Shown piece after piece: positions 45,751 through 54,838 of a stretch of 64,000 nt of DNA (within the stretch, counting starts at the first letter, position 1; each line of letters begins with the position of its first letter). Made by a program: the position numbers and the translations under genes. Source of the stretch: CAZKAP01 sp964550895 (GTDB taxonomy: Bacteria > Bacteroidota > Bacteroidia > Flavobacteriales > Flavobacteriaceae); assembly GCA_964550895.1 (NCBI GenBank), contig CAZKAP010000003.1, positions 1 through 64,000 of the forward strand, given 5' to 3'. The notes beneath the pieces are model-generated. The model searched no databases, was not told the DNA's origin, and was given only the letters and a program-made list of their open reading frames with translations.

Positions 45751-46260
45751 CGAAAATTTCTTATTAAAATTCCCTCTGCGCCCCTAAAAAGCCATCCCCG
45801 GCTGAAACCTAACCCCTGTTGATAGCGTATCTGCCAAACGAAGGCATACAACTTCCTAACTCCCCGACGAGGATCGGAGAACGCCACACAGGCATTTCCG
45901 CTGCCAGGTTCACGGAGTACAGGGCAGTTCGCAGGCGGACTGTAAAGGGGGCAATCCCTATCTCCGGGATCGGGTTGAAGGTGTTGTCGGTTTAGGGATT
46001 GCCGGCGGCTCCGCGCGAAGTACATACGCGTCGGATTTCGGACACGGCTCAGCGAAAAGCGGTCTCCGGGTATCCCGGCGCGGGCCCTCATTGGCCGATA
46101 TGCACGTGCAGTACCGACATCCTGCAGACCCTGCCCGGCCGCAGTTACTTCCGGTTGCTTTACCGCTCTCTTACCCGATACCACCGGAGCGAATTCTGCG
46201 TGAACCGCCCGTGCCATAACGAAACAGGGGGTTCACATAATATTTGGTATATCTGATGAA
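45751..46260. other. GC-rich intergenic region with a long inverted repeat, unexplained
   Basis: Between fabD and the bicupin gene there are about 770 bases without a convincing gene. Unlike other gaps in this window, 45780-46220 is GC-rich, yet frames on either strand (minus 45741-46217, plus 45999-46256) look like composition artefacts: many Arg/Pro/Cys, no signal or domain. A perfect 11-bp inverted repeat GGCAATCCCTA (45950-45960) / TAGGGATTGCC (45993-46003) closes a 32-nt loop. It could be a structured RNA, a decayed gene or a mobile-element remnant. It lacks the RNase P and tmRNA signature blocks I looked for. Confidence 0.35.
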
Positions 46261-46429
46261 AATCAGTTTTTATTTCCCCTTATACCCGTACATTCAGGGT
46301 TGATTTCCGACCTGCACGTTTTTTGAAATTCCATCGCTTCCAAAGTCTCTATTCCGGTCCCTCTGGGTCCGGGGAACCGCCTGCATCGTATAGAGCACAA
46401 ATGCTGTATTAATATTAAACACTGTCGCG

Positions 46430-47173
46430 ATGAAGTATCTCAATTCTTTTATCTGCCTGGGCCTGGGCCTGGGCCTGGGCATGACCCTGTTGACATCCTG
46501 CAGGGAACAGACCAAAGCCACCAACGATTCGGATATCGCTGATGCCACGACTGCCGAAGCCGTCCGGCCCGAGGTCGTATTCGAAAACGAGTTTGTCCGG
46601 GTCGTTCGCGTCGTGCTGCAGCCGGGACAGGAACTGGCTTCCCATGAAGGAGGCCGGCGCCTTATCTACTCCGTAACGGACTACAACCTGCAGTGGGAAC
46701 AAGCCGGAGAAGAAGCCGTAGCCAAGAGTCTGGAAAGCGGGGACCTGCACTATCATAGCGGGGGTCAGCATGCCGCTATGAATTCCGGTGAAAGCGTGGC
46801 CGAATGGGTGGCCTTTATACACAAGGGCAACCCGCTGCCAAACTGCCCGGAGGAATGGGTAAAAAACGATGCCGCCTCTAAAGCACCGGACTATGCCATC
46901 GTACAATTTGAAAACGACGTATTCCGCGTAGTCAAGGTAAGTCTGCCCACAGGCGCGGCCGTACCCATGCATTCCGGCATCAACCGGCTCATTTATTCCC
47001 TGAATGACTATTCGCTCATATACGAAGACACCGATGAGGAAAAGGCTGAATGGTCCATGCAGAAGAATACGGTGCACTGGCACGAGGCCTGCGAGCACGC
47101 CGTGGAAAACCAGGGTGAGGTAACCGCCGAATACCTGGTCGTCGGATTTAAGGAAACGGTTCAGGTGAACTAA
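46430..47173 (+). CDS. Bicupin lipoprotein of unknown function
   Basis: 247 residues. Lipoprotein signal with Cys24 (LLTSCREQ). Two cupin-like halves, each with FENEFVRVVRV / FENDVFRVVKV as first strand, a short H-containing strand (SHEGGRRLIYSV / MHSGINRLIYSL) and a later HYHSGGQHA / HWHEACEHA block, evidence of internal duplication. The His-rich turns could bind a metal ion. The signal-peptide core GLGLGLG is encoded by a perfect hexamer repeat (see the repeat entry). Terminator follows. Confidence 0.75.
   Translation: MKYLNSFICLGLGLGLGMTLLTSCREQTKATNDSDIADATTAEAVRPEVVFENEFVRVVRVVLQPGQELASHEGGRRLIYSVTDYNLQWEQAGEEAVAKSLESGDLHYHSGGQHAAMNSGESVAEWVAFIHKGNPLPNCPEEWVKNDAASKAPDYAIVQFENDVFRVVKVSLPTGAAVPMHSGINRLIYSLNDYSLIYEDTDEEKAEWSMQKNTVHWHEACEHAVENQGEVTAEYLVVGFKETVQVN
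46455..46480 (+). repeat. Tandem hexamer repeat (GCCTGG, 4.3 copies) inside a signal peptide
   Basis: Four exact GCCTGG units plus GC, encoding Leu-Gly repeats in the hydrophobic core of the bicupin lipoprotein signal. Because the unit is 6 bp, copy-number change would alter signal length without a frameshift. Confidence 0.85.
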
Positions 47174-47222
47174 CTCGGACGCCCCTGGCGTATTAACTTG
47201 ACAACCTGATCCGAACCGTGGG

Positions 47223-47252
47223 GACACCTGCCTCAGCCGGCAGGTGTCTTTA
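47223..47252. terminator. Rho-independent terminator between bicupin and gamma-carbonic-anhydrase genes
   Basis: A perfect 10-bp stem (47223-47232 with 47239-47248), loop TCAGCC, then TTTATTTG. It lies between convergent genes. Confidence 0.8.
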
Positions 47253-47265
47253 TTTGTTGTTCGGA

Positions 47266-47778
47266 CTATTTCTTAAACCAACCCGAGTACTTCAGGTAGT
47301 TGTGCGAAATGCGTTCGATTTCACCACGGGTCAACTCGGCCGATACCTCTTTTACCTTCCGGGCCGGGACTCCGGCATAAATCGTACCGGCTTCTACCAC
47401 GGTACCCTGAGTAACCACGGCGCCTGCGGCCACTATGGAACCCGATTCGACGATGGCGTCGTCCATTACGATGCTACCCATTCCAATCAGGACATTGTCC
47501 TGCAGGGTGCAGCCGTGAACTATGGCATTGTGTCCAATGGATACCCGATTACCAATGCGGGTCGGTGCCTTCTGATAGGTGCAATGGATCACCGCCCCGT
47601 CCTGAATGTTTACCTCGTCTCCAATTCGGATGTAGTGGACATCCCCGCGAACGACCGCATTAAACCAGACACTGCAGCGGTCACCCATCTCCACTTCCCC
47701 GATCAGGGTAGCCGTGGGCGCAATAAAACAGTCTTCTCCGTATTGAGGGGTCTTGCCCCGTACTTCTATGAGATGCAT
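47266..47778 (-). CDS. Gamma-carbonic anhydrase family protein
   Basis: 170 residues. Left-handed beta-helix with hexapeptide repeats (VVRGDVHYIRIGDEVNIQDG, IGHNAIVHGCTLQ, IVESGSIVAAGAVV). Zinc-binding His residues are present in VIHCTY and GHNAIVHGC. Family members hydrate CO2 or, in many bacteria, have no proven activity (YrdA-type); the short length fits the YrdA/PaaY subgroup. Divergent from the VWA gene. Confidence 0.9.
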   Translation of the reverse strand: MHLIEVRGKTPQYGEDCFIAPTATLIGEVEMGDRCSVWFNAVVRGDVHYIRIGDEVNIQDGAVIHCTYQKAPTRIGNRVSIGHNAIVHGCTLQDNVLIGMGSIVMDDAIVESGSIVAAGAVVTQGTVVEAGTIYAGVPARKVKEVSAELTRGEIERISHNYLKYSGWFKK

Positions 47779-47874
47779 ATTTGAACGTTTTCCTTAAAAA
47801 ATTAATAAAAAGACAAAGTTCCGTAGTTTTTGGTATGATTTTTACTCTAAGTGTATTATCAAAACACCTGAACC

Positions 47875-49149
47875 ATGAAAAAGTCAATTCAACCCCTAAC
47901 CTTTGCAAGACTAAGTTTTCACTGGCCGCTGGCCCTTTTGCTGATGCTGCTCCTGCCCGGACAGTCTTTCGGAGCCATCGCGGACGATACGCTCACGGAA
48001 GGGCCCAATCTCCCTACAGAATACTGTACGGCTGCGGAAATCAGGCCGTTTAACCTCTGGGAGGCCTCCGAAGGTACAGCACTCCCGTCCGAGGCCGCCA
48101 AGACTAAACAGGCCGTTCAGCTGGCCTTGCTATTGGACACCAGCAACTCCATGGACGGGCTCATCACCCAGGCCAAGTCGCAGCTCTGGGATATCGTTAA
48201 CGAACTGGCCTATGTACGCTGCCACGATAAGTCACGCCCCGACCTTCAGATCGCCTTGTACGAGTACGGGAATGACAACCTCTCTTCCGAAGAGGGATAT
48301 ATCCGTCAGGTAGTGGGCTTTACCGGTGACCTGGATCTGATTTCGGAAAAGCTCTTTGCCCTGACCACTAATGGTGGGGAAGAATTTTGCGGAGAAGTGA
48401 TTCACACCTCTCTGGAACAGCTGATATGGAATAAAAACCCAAAGGACCTGCGACTCATTTTCATAGCTGGAAACGAACCCTTTGATCAGGGCACCTACGA
48501 TTACACTACCGCCACCGAGGAGGCCAGGCGCAAAGGCGTGGTAGTTAACACTATTTTCTGCGGCCGCTACCGCCTTGGGGTAGATACCTACTGGAAGGAC
48601 GGGGCACAGCTAACCGGTGGAAAGTACAGCGCCATCAACCACAACGACCTCAGGGTGGAGATCGACACCCCCTACGATGATATCATCATACGACTGAATA
48701 AAGGCTTGAACAGCACCTACATACAGTACGGTGCACGGGGCTACGAAATGGCGGAACGGCAGATGGCCCAGGATGCCAATGCCTCCTCGGTTAATCGCGG
48801 TGTTGCGGTTAAGCGTGCCGTTTCCAAGAGTTCCTCTTATTACAAGAACACCGCCTGGGATCTGGTGGACGCCTACGAGCAGGACGAGGAGTCCGTACTC
48901 TCCCTCGACAAGGAAGACCTGCCGGAAGAACTTCAGGACATGAGCAAATCGCAAATCAAGGCGTACATACAGGCCAAGCAGAAGGAACGAGACCGCATTC
49001 AAAAGGAAATCAGCGAAGCCAATGCCAAACGCGAAAAGTTCCTGGCAGAAAATCAGGAAAAGGCCGGAGGCGAACTGGAGAATGCACTGATATCGGCACT
49101 CAGGGATCAGGCATCGGCCAAAGGATTCGTGTGGGTCAGCGAAAAGTAA
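47875..49149 (+). CDS. Secreted VWA-domain protein
   Basis: 424 residues with a long signal peptide (about 1-34, LLLPGQSFG). A von Willebrand factor A domain (about 80-265) has an intact MIDAS start DTSNSM (Asp88, Ser90, Ser92). The C-terminal 120 residues are highly charged and predicted coiled coil (IQKEISEANAKREKFLAEN). Likely binds a protein partner through a divalent cation in the periplasm or at the surface. Monocistronic; function unknown. Confidence 0.82.
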   Translation: MKKSIQPLTFARLSFHWPLALLLMLLLPGQSFGAIADDTLTEGPNLPTEYCTAAEIRPFNLWEASEGTALPSEAAKTKQAVQLALLLDTSNSMDGLITQAKSQLWDIVNELAYVRCHDKSRPDLQIALYEYGNDNLSSEEGYIRQVVGFTGDLDLISEKLFALTTNGGEEFCGEVIHTSLEQLIWNKNPKDLRLIFIAGNEPFDQGTYDYTTATEEARRKGVVVNTIFCGRYRLGVDTYWKDGAQLTGGKYSAINHNDLRVEIDTPYDDIIIRLNKGLNSTYIQYGARGYEMAERQMAQDANASSVNRGVAVKRAVSKSSSYYKNTAWDLVDAYEQDEESVLSLDKEDLPEELQDMSKSQIKAYIQAKQKERDRIQKEISEANAKREKFLAENQEKAGGELENALISALRDQASAKGFVWVSEK

Positions 49150-49155
49150 TCCGGA

Positions 49156-50172
49156 TTAATTATTGGCAGCCGGGCAGTAGCAGTCGTAGCGATTCTCCGG
49201 CTGCTCTCCCAGATCATACCCCAGGGTGATCTGATGGAACCCCCCGCTTCCTATACGGATATCCCCAATCTGGTAGGAGTAGTTATAGGCGATCAAAAAA
49301 CGGTTAAACCGGGCACCGGCCCAGGGGGTGATCATCTGCAGTCGTTGCTGCCCCACCTGACCGTTCAGGAAGAATTCGGTCCCCTCAAAGGTGCGCCGGT
49401 AGGAAGCACCGGCAAAAAGAGTGACCTGCTCGTTCAGATCCTTATGGAGTTTGAGGTTCAGGTCCAGGGTGCGTTCGTTGGTAAATTCCGTTAGCTGCAG
49501 TAAGAACGAGGGTTCGATCCGGAATGAACCACGTCCGAACACGTATCCCGCAGAAAGCAGGTACCTCCTGAAGTTGTCGAACTCCACGCCCGAATACCGA
49601 TCCCGGCCCTGCCCCAGCAGGTTTAGCACGGCAAAATGGGCATAGAATTCGAATAAATTGTACGAAACCCCTGCGTCCACATTGAAAAATCCCAACGTGC
49701 GCTCGTCCACGCCCAATACGGGGTCAGGAACCAGAGTTGGAAATTCGGAGAAATTCAGGGAGCTGACCGTTACCCCCGCGCTGAGTCCGAATGAAAGCTG
49801 GTGCAACGTCCTGAAGTCATAGCTCAGCTTGATATGATGCGCATAGGTACCCTTAAAACCGGTCTGGGAATGGTATCCGTTGCTGTCGTTAAAAAGGATG
49901 CCCCCAACGCCGCTTCGGTCGTTGAGTCTCCAGTTCAAATTAAACGTTTGGAGCGAAGGCGCGTCCTGTATATCGAACCATTGCTGCCGGGCCGTCAGCC
50001 GGGCCTTACCGCCCTCGCCTATTCCCGCCATGGAAGGATATACCAGGTAGTAGTTATCGGTCAGGTAGTCGAAATATATGGGTACACCTTCCTGAGCGCG
50101 ACCGGACAGATAAAAAAGGATGAATACGGCCAGCAGGAAGGTCCGCGAGATTTGGGCGCAACGGGATTTCAT
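49156..50172 (-). CDS. PorP/SprF-family T9SS outer-membrane protein (second copy)
   Basis: 338 residues with a signal peptide (LFYLSGRAQ). Typical start YFDYLTDNYYLVYPSMAG and ARQQWFDIQDAP, followed by a barrel-like pattern. Unlike the copy at 37537-38508, no type-B C-terminal-domain substrate is adjacent, so its partner must be elsewhere or it acts with several. Convergent with the VWA gene. Confidence 0.88.
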   Translation of the reverse strand: MKSRCAQISRTFLLAVFILFYLSGRAQEGVPIYFDYLTDNYYLVYPSMAGIGEGGKARLTARQQWFDIQDAPSLQTFNLNWRLNDRSGVGGILFNDSNGYHSQTGFKGTYAHHIKLSYDFRTLHQLSFGLSAGVTVSSLNFSEFPTLVPDPVLGVDERTLGFFNVDAGVSYNLFEFYAHFAVLNLLGQGRDRYSGVEFDNFRRYLLSAGYVFGRGSFRIEPSFLLQLTEFTNERTLDLNLKLHKDLNEQVTLFAGASYRRTFEGTEFFLNGQVGQQRLQMITPWAGARFNRFLIAYNYSYQIGDIRIGSGGFHQITLGYDLGEQPENRYDCYCPAANN

Positions 50173-50236
50173 AGCAGTGTTCGATTATGCAGAAGTAACG
50201 TCATTCGGCACGATTTATTGCCTTTTAAAGCGGACT

Positions 50237-50244
50237 CAAAGATA
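50237..50244 (-). promoter_or_regulatory. Putative -7 element for the second PorP/SprF gene
   Basis: TATCTTTG on the minus strand is an exact TAnnTTTG, 65 bp before the start codon at 50172. No clear -33 TTG at the usual spacing. Confidence 0.45.
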
Positions 50245-50287
50245 GCAGTAGTACCTCTGGTTCTGAGGGAATCCCGTGCTCAGTTCG

Positions 50288-50295
50288 TACTTTTG
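50288..50295 (+). promoter_or_regulatory. Putative -7 element for the Nfu-type gene
   Basis: TACTTTTG matches TAnnTTTG 15 bp before the ATG at 50310, implying a very short leader. The -33 region is weak. Confidence 0.4.
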
Positions 50296-50309
50296 ACGAA
50301 AATTTTGCC

Positions 50310-51209
50310 ATGAACGAAGTGATCCTTACCGCCAAGCCTACCTCCAACCCTGCCGTTTACAAGTTCCAGGCGAGCATCTTCCTGGTTCAGGGAGGACCCT
50401 ACGAATACCGCAACATAGATGAGGCCCAAGATTCTCCTTTGGCGCAGCAACTGTTTCACCTGCCCTTTGTCAAGACCGTTTACATCTCGGGGAACTTCGT
50501 GGCCATCGAGCGCTTCGATATCGTTGAGTGGGAGGACGTGAAGACCGAACTGGGCCAGAAGCTGGTGGATTACCTGAACGAAGGCCTGCCCGTGGTCAAT
50601 GAGTCGGGGCAGAACGAAAGCGGTACTCCCCGTGAGCTGTATGCCGAAATCACACCTAATCCGGCAGTGATGAAGTACGTTTCCAACCGCCTTATCGTGC
50701 CCGCAATGTTCGAATTCAAGAACATAGATGAGGCCGTGGATTCTCCCCTTGCCACACGATTATTCGAATTCCCATATGTTAAGGAGGTGTTCATGGACGA
50801 AAACTACATTTCCGTGACCAAGTACGACCGGGTGGAATGGGACGAGATCAATGTGCCCCTGAGGGATGCCATCATGCAGTTCCTGAAAAGCGGTGAGCCC
50901 GCCGTAAATGCCGAAAGGGGGAGCTCCGCGAGTATGGCTGACGAAAGCGAAAACCAGCAGGAACTGGATGAGACCTCCAAAAGGATTATCGACATACTGG
51001 AGGAATACGTGAAACCGGCCGTAGCCGGGGACGGCGGAAACATCATGTTTAAGGCCTACGAGGAAGAGAGCAAACGGGTCCATGTAATCCTTCAGGGTGC
51101 CTGTAGCGGTTGCCCGTCTTCTACCTTCACCCTGAAAAACGGTATCGAGACCATGCTCAAAAACATGTTGGGCGATAAGGTCGAGGAAGTGGTTGCACTC
51201 AACGGTTAA
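50310..51209 (+). CDS. Nfu-type iron-sulfur carrier with duplicated N-terminal domain
   Basis: 299 residues. Two tandem Nfu-N domains (about 8-95 and 108-200), each with the pattern VYKFQASIF / MKYVSNRLI, NIDEAxDSPLA and a KTVYISGNF / KEVFMDENY strand. The C-terminal NifU domain (about 215-299) has the cluster-binding CSGC (Cys265, Cys268). Carries or transfers Fe-S clusters to apo-proteins. The duplicated N domain is longer than E. coli NfuA (one A-type-like plus Nfu domain) but seems usual in flavobacteria. 14 bp before the thioredoxin-domain gene. Confidence 0.9.
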   Translation: MNEVILTAKPTSNPAVYKFQASIFLVQGGPYEYRNIDEAQDSPLAQQLFHLPFVKTVYISGNFVAIERFDIVEWEDVKTELGQKLVDYLNEGLPVVNESGQNESGTPRELYAEITPNPAVMKYVSNRLIVPAMFEFKNIDEAVDSPLATRLFEFPYVKEVFMDENYISVTKYDRVEWDEINVPLRDAIMQFLKSGEPAVNAERGSSASMADESENQQELDETSKRIIDILEEYVKPAVAGDGGNIMFKAYEEESKRVHVILQGACSGCPSSTFTLKNGIETMLKNMLGDKVEEVVALNG

Positions 51210-51223
51210 CCGCCAATTCTCCC

Positions 51224-53272
51224 ATGCCAGACAATAGTCGCAAACCCAACTCCCTGATTCACAGCTCCAGCCCCTATCTGTTGCAGCATGCCTACAATCC
51301 GGTGGACTGGAAACCATGGGACGAAAGCATACTGGAGCAAAACCAATCCGGGGGAAAACTGCTGTTGATCAGTATTGGCTATTCCGCCTGCCACTGGTGC
51401 CATGTCATGGAGGAACACTGCTTTGAAGACCAGGAGGTTGCGGCTTATATGAATGAACATTTCATCAACATCAAGGTAGATCGGGAAGAGCGGCCGGATA
51501 TCGATCACATTTATATGGATGCCCTCCAGCTCATGTCCGGTCAGGGAGGATGGCCGCTGAATGTGGTGGCCTTACCGGATCAGCGGCCGTTCTGGGGCGC
51601 GACCTACCTGCCTAAAGACCGCTGGCTCTCCGCTCTTTCGCAGCTCGTCGACCTGTACGGCAGCGATCCCGCCAGGGTCCATTCCTATGCCGCCAACCTG
51701 CACCAGGGCCTGCAACAGAACAAACTGCTCACTCCGGCCACCGATGCCAGGCGCGAGAAGGGCCGCATCGACGCCTCCATACGGGAGTGGTCCTCCTTAT
51801 GGGACGAGGTATACGGTGGGAATAACCGGGCTCCCAAATTCATGATGCCAGCCACCCTGGATCTATTGATGCAATACGGCTGGAAACGCAAGGACAAGGC
51901 GGTCCTGGATCACGTTCGCACCACCCTGACGCGCATGGCCTGGGGCGGAATACACGATGTAGTCGGAGGAGGATTCTCCAGGTATTCCGTCGATGCCCGC
52001 TGGCATGTCCCCCATTTCGAAAAAATGCTGTACGATAACGGACTGCTGCTCCGAACATACAGCGATGCCTATACCCTCTTCGGGGACGAACTCTTCCGCG
52101 AAACGGCAGGGGGAATCGTAAACTTCATTAAGGATCAGCTATTGAGCGATTCGGGAGGTTTGTATGCCGCCCTGGATGCGGACAGCATGAATAATGAGGG
52201 AGTGTCCGAGGAAGGAGCCTACTACGTCTGGACCCAAAAAGAAATCGACGATATACTGACCCAAAGGGAAGCACAGCTGCTCAAGGCCTGCTTTAACGTG
52301 AACGAAAAAGGACATTGGGAAAACGGGAACTTCGTCCTGCTGAGGGACCAGTCCTGGGAGCGCCTCGCCAGCAAACTGAATACGGACGTTGCGGAACTGC
52401 GAAACAGCACCGGCAAGTCGCTTTCCCTGCTCAGGAACTACAGGGAGGCGAACCGGAAGTTACCTGCACGGGATACCAAGATCATCGCGTCCTGGAATGC
52501 CATGACGGGTTCCGGGCTCCTCAGAGCCTATCGTGCCTTCGGTGAGGAATCGCATCGGGAACTCGCCGACCGGATACTGGCATTTATTGAGCGTGAACTC
52601 ATAACCGATGATCGGGGATTCCTCAGGCGCACCTTCGGCAAAGACGGGCTGGAGCGGGAAGGCTTCCTGGACGACTACGCTTTCCTGATCCGTTTCTATA
52701 CGGACCGCTATCAGATCCTGCAGCAGAACCGCGATTTGGAGCAGGCCCTGTACTGGACCGATTACGTGCTCGGCACATTCGATCGAACCGATGAAGCCCT
52801 GCTGGCCTATACCCCGCGAAACCAGGGGGCCCTGATCCGGAGCACCGTGGAGACTGAAGACAATGTGATTCCATCCTCCAATGCGGTTATGTGTGAAAAC
52901 CTCTGGGTACTGGGCAGATTGTTCCCCTCTCGAACGTACACGCAAATCTCGGAGAGGATGCGGGATGCACTCTGGGCTACCGCAGTACAGCATCCGGGGT
53001 ATTACGCACTCTGGCTGTCTAACCTGCTCTTCGAAGAAGGGCCGTTCTACGAAGTGGCTGCGATCGGGGAGGGTTACCAGCAGGGGTTACGGCAATTATA
53101 CCAAACCTACCACCCGTACCGAATATACGTCGGAGCCCGGACAGCGACGAATTTCCCCGAGGTATTATCAGGCAAGGAACCCGGTGATGAAACCCGGTAT
53201 TTTGCCTGTCAGTACGGGCAGTGCCAGCTCCCGGTGACTTCGATTCAACAACTCGAAAAAACAACAGCATGA
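51224..53272 (+). CDS. YyaL/SSP411-type thioredoxin-domain protein
   Basis: 682 residues. N-terminal thioredoxin-like DUF255 domain with NSLIHSSSPYLLQHAYNPVDW and the redox motif CHWC (Cys56, Cys59) followed by VMEEHCFEDQEVAAYMN. The C-terminal part (about 200-680) is a six-hairpin glycosidase-like alpha/alpha barrel. Physiological role unknown across bacteria. Its stop overlaps the ATG of the MscS gene (ATGA, 53269-53272). Confidence 0.9.
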   Translation: MPDNSRKPNSLIHSSSPYLLQHAYNPVDWKPWDESILEQNQSGGKLLLISIGYSACHWCHVMEEHCFEDQEVAAYMNEHFINIKVDREERPDIDHIYMDALQLMSGQGGWPLNVVALPDQRPFWGATYLPKDRWLSALSQLVDLYGSDPARVHSYAANLHQGLQQNKLLTPATDARREKGRIDASIREWSSLWDEVYGGNNRAPKFMMPATLDLLMQYGWKRKDKAVLDHVRTTLTRMAWGGIHDVVGGGFSRYSVDARWHVPHFEKMLYDNGLLLRTYSDAYTLFGDELFRETAGGIVNFIKDQLLSDSGGLYAALDADSMNNEGVSEEGAYYVWTQKEIDDILTQREAQLLKACFNVNEKGHWENGNFVLLRDQSWERLASKLNTDVAELRNSTGKSLSLLRNYREANRKLPARDTKIIASWNAMTGSGLLRAYRAFGEESHRELADRILAFIERELITDDRGFLRRTFGKDGLEREGFLDDYAFLIRFYTDRYQILQQNRDLEQALYWTDYVLGTFDRTDEALLAYTPRNQGALIRSTVETEDNVIPSSNAVMCENLWVLGRLFPSRTYTQISERMRDALWATAVQHPGYYALWLSNLLFEEGPFYEVAAIGEGYQQGLRQLYQTYHPYRIYVGARTATNFPEVLSGKEPGDETRYFACQYGQCQLPVTSIQQLEKTTA

Positions 53273-54126
53273 TTGCCTATCAGATTGAAATCGACAAAAC
53301 GGTAAACGGAATTAGTGAACACATCAAACAGGGCATCGAATGGTTCTGGGGTTTTGCTCCCAACCTGGTATCCGCCCTGCTGATTCTACTTGTCGGCCTG
53401 TGGGCCATTGGCCTGGCCAACACTGGACTCAAGCGCTTCTTCGACAAAAAAGATTACGACGTAACCCTGGAACTCTTTATTCTGAACCTGGTCAAGTACA
53501 GCCTCAGGGTATTGTTAATTATACTCATCATTACCCAACTCGGCGTCAAGACCTCGTCCCTGATCGCCGTGCTGGGTGCGGCCGGTTTGGCTATCGGCCT
53601 GGCCTTGCAAGGCTCCTTATCCAACTTTGCCGGAGGTATTTTGCTCCTGATCTTCAAGCCCATGAAAGTCGGTGACTGGATCTCGGCCCAGGGCATAGAC
53701 GGGGAAGTTCAGGAAATCGGGATCTTCAATACCAAAATCAAGACATTTGGTAACCAGGTGGCTTCGATTCCCAATGGTGCCCTATCCAACGGGAGTATCG
53801 TCAATTACGACTCCCTGGAACGCCGCAGGGACAACATTACCATAGGCATTTCCTACAGTTCCGATATCGAACAGGCCCGCCGGATTATTCTGGATTTGTG
53901 CGCCGCTGACGAGCGCATCGACAAGGACCCTGCCCCGCAGGTTCTGCTATCGGAATTGGCCGACAGCTCCGTAAACCTGGCGGTGAGGTTCTGGGCCCAC
54001 AACAGCGTATTCTGGCCCGCCCATTTCGAATTGATCGAAAACATGAAAAACGCATTCGACAAGAACGGAATCGAAATCCCATTCCCACAGCGTGTGGTTC
54101 ACCGGATAGGAGACGCTACGGACTAA
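53269..54126 (+). CDS. Small-conductance mechanosensitive channel (MscS family)
   Basis: 285 residues. Three membrane helices (about 28-50, 67-88, 92-115). The pore helix carries GAAGLAIGLALQGSLSNFAGGILLL, the Gly/Ala pattern of MscS TM3, followed by the beta domain (GDWISAQGIDGEVQEIGIFNTKI) and the C-terminal alpha/beta domain. Opens on membrane tension to release osmolytes. Translationally coupled to the YyaL-type gene; a longer frame starting at 53221 inside that gene is not used. Confidence 0.93.
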   Translation: MIAYQIEIDKTVNGISEHIKQGIEWFWGFAPNLVSALLILLVGLWAIGLANTGLKRFFDKKDYDVTLELFILNLVKYSLRVLLIILIITQLGVKTSSLIAVLGAAGLAIGLALQGSLSNFAGGILLLIFKPMKVGDWISAQGIDGEVQEIGIFNTKIKTFGNQVASIPNGALSNGSIVNYDSLERRRDNITIGISYSSDIEQARRIILDLCAADERIDKDPAPQVLLSELADSSVNLAVRFWAHNSVFWPAHFELIENMKNAFDKNGIEIPFPQRVVHRIGDATD

Positions 54127-54144
54127 GAGGGCACAAAAAAGGTG

Positions 54145-54813
54145 TCAGGGGCTCTTGGGCGTGGAAGTCTGGAAGTCCTTGAGGTAGTAAGGCTCGAAAT
54201 ACGCGACATCCTCGAAGTGTCCGGCACTGAATCGGGCATCCGCCATTTGCCCCATTGTACGGGCGGAGGGAAGGACATCGGTGTAATATACCCACCCTTC
54301 ATCTCCGAGTACTTGCTGGCATTTTGCCGCTCCATCACCCACCAGGTGAAGTTTGTCCGCACCGCGGAAATCCCCGAAGGCATCATACGTAATGACCTCC
54401 GCCCTCACCTCCCGTAGCGGAGTGAAGTCCGGTGCAAATACCTGGCTGTATACTTCCATACGCCGGGCATCCATAACAGGCACTATGCGATCGGGCTCCT
54501 CCACCGCCAACGAACGTGCGAGTATCTCCAGGGTGTTCAGGGCGATAAGGGGTACTCCCAGGGCATAACAAATGCCCTTGGCCGTGGCTACTCCTATACG
54601 AAGTCCGGTATAGGAGCCCGGACCCTGGCTTACGGCCACGGCCTTGAGATCCGCAGGCCGGCAACCAGCCTTCTTATGGAGTTCGTTGATAAAGAGGTGC
54701 AGCTTTTCGGAGTGTATGTACCGATCACTGTACTCCTCCCGCACGATCGACTCCCTCCCGTCAAACAAGGAAACGGAGCAATTCCTGGACGCGGTTTCCA
54801 GACACAGTATCAT
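54145..54813 (-). CDS. tsaB: tRNA threonylcarbamoyladenosine biosynthesis protein TsaB
   Basis: 222 residues. MILCLETASRNCSVSLF and GPGSYTGLRIGVATAKG are the ASKHA-fold signatures of TsaB, the regulatory partner of TsaD in t6A37 synthesis. It lacks the metal-binding His pair of TsaD, as expected. Convergent with the MscS gene; 25 bp downstream of the tolC-like operon end. Confidence 0.94.
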   Translation of the reverse strand: MILCLETASRNCSVSLFDGRESIVREEYSDRYIHSEKLHLFINELHKKAGCRPADLKAVAVSQGPGSYTGLRIGVATAKGICYALGVPLIALNTLEILARSLAVEEPDRIVPVMDARRMEVYSQVFAPDFTPLREVRAEVITYDAFGDFRGADKLHLVGDGAAKCQQVLGDEGWVYYTDVLPSARTMGQMADARFSAGHFEDVAYFEPYYLKDFQTSTPKSP

Positions 54814-54838
54814 AGGCTGTCGCTTAGCTGCCGCAAAT

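Noticed and set aside
45741..46217. 158-residue minus-strand frame between fabD and the bicupin gene
   Set aside because: Arg/Pro/Cys-rich composition typical of chance frames in GC-rich DNA; no signal, domain or ribosome site. The block itself is listed as unexplained.
45751..46260. RNase P RNA or tmRNA in the GC-rich gap
   Set aside because: Neither the GAGGAAAGTCCGG-type block nor a tmRNA tRNA-like end is present on either strand.
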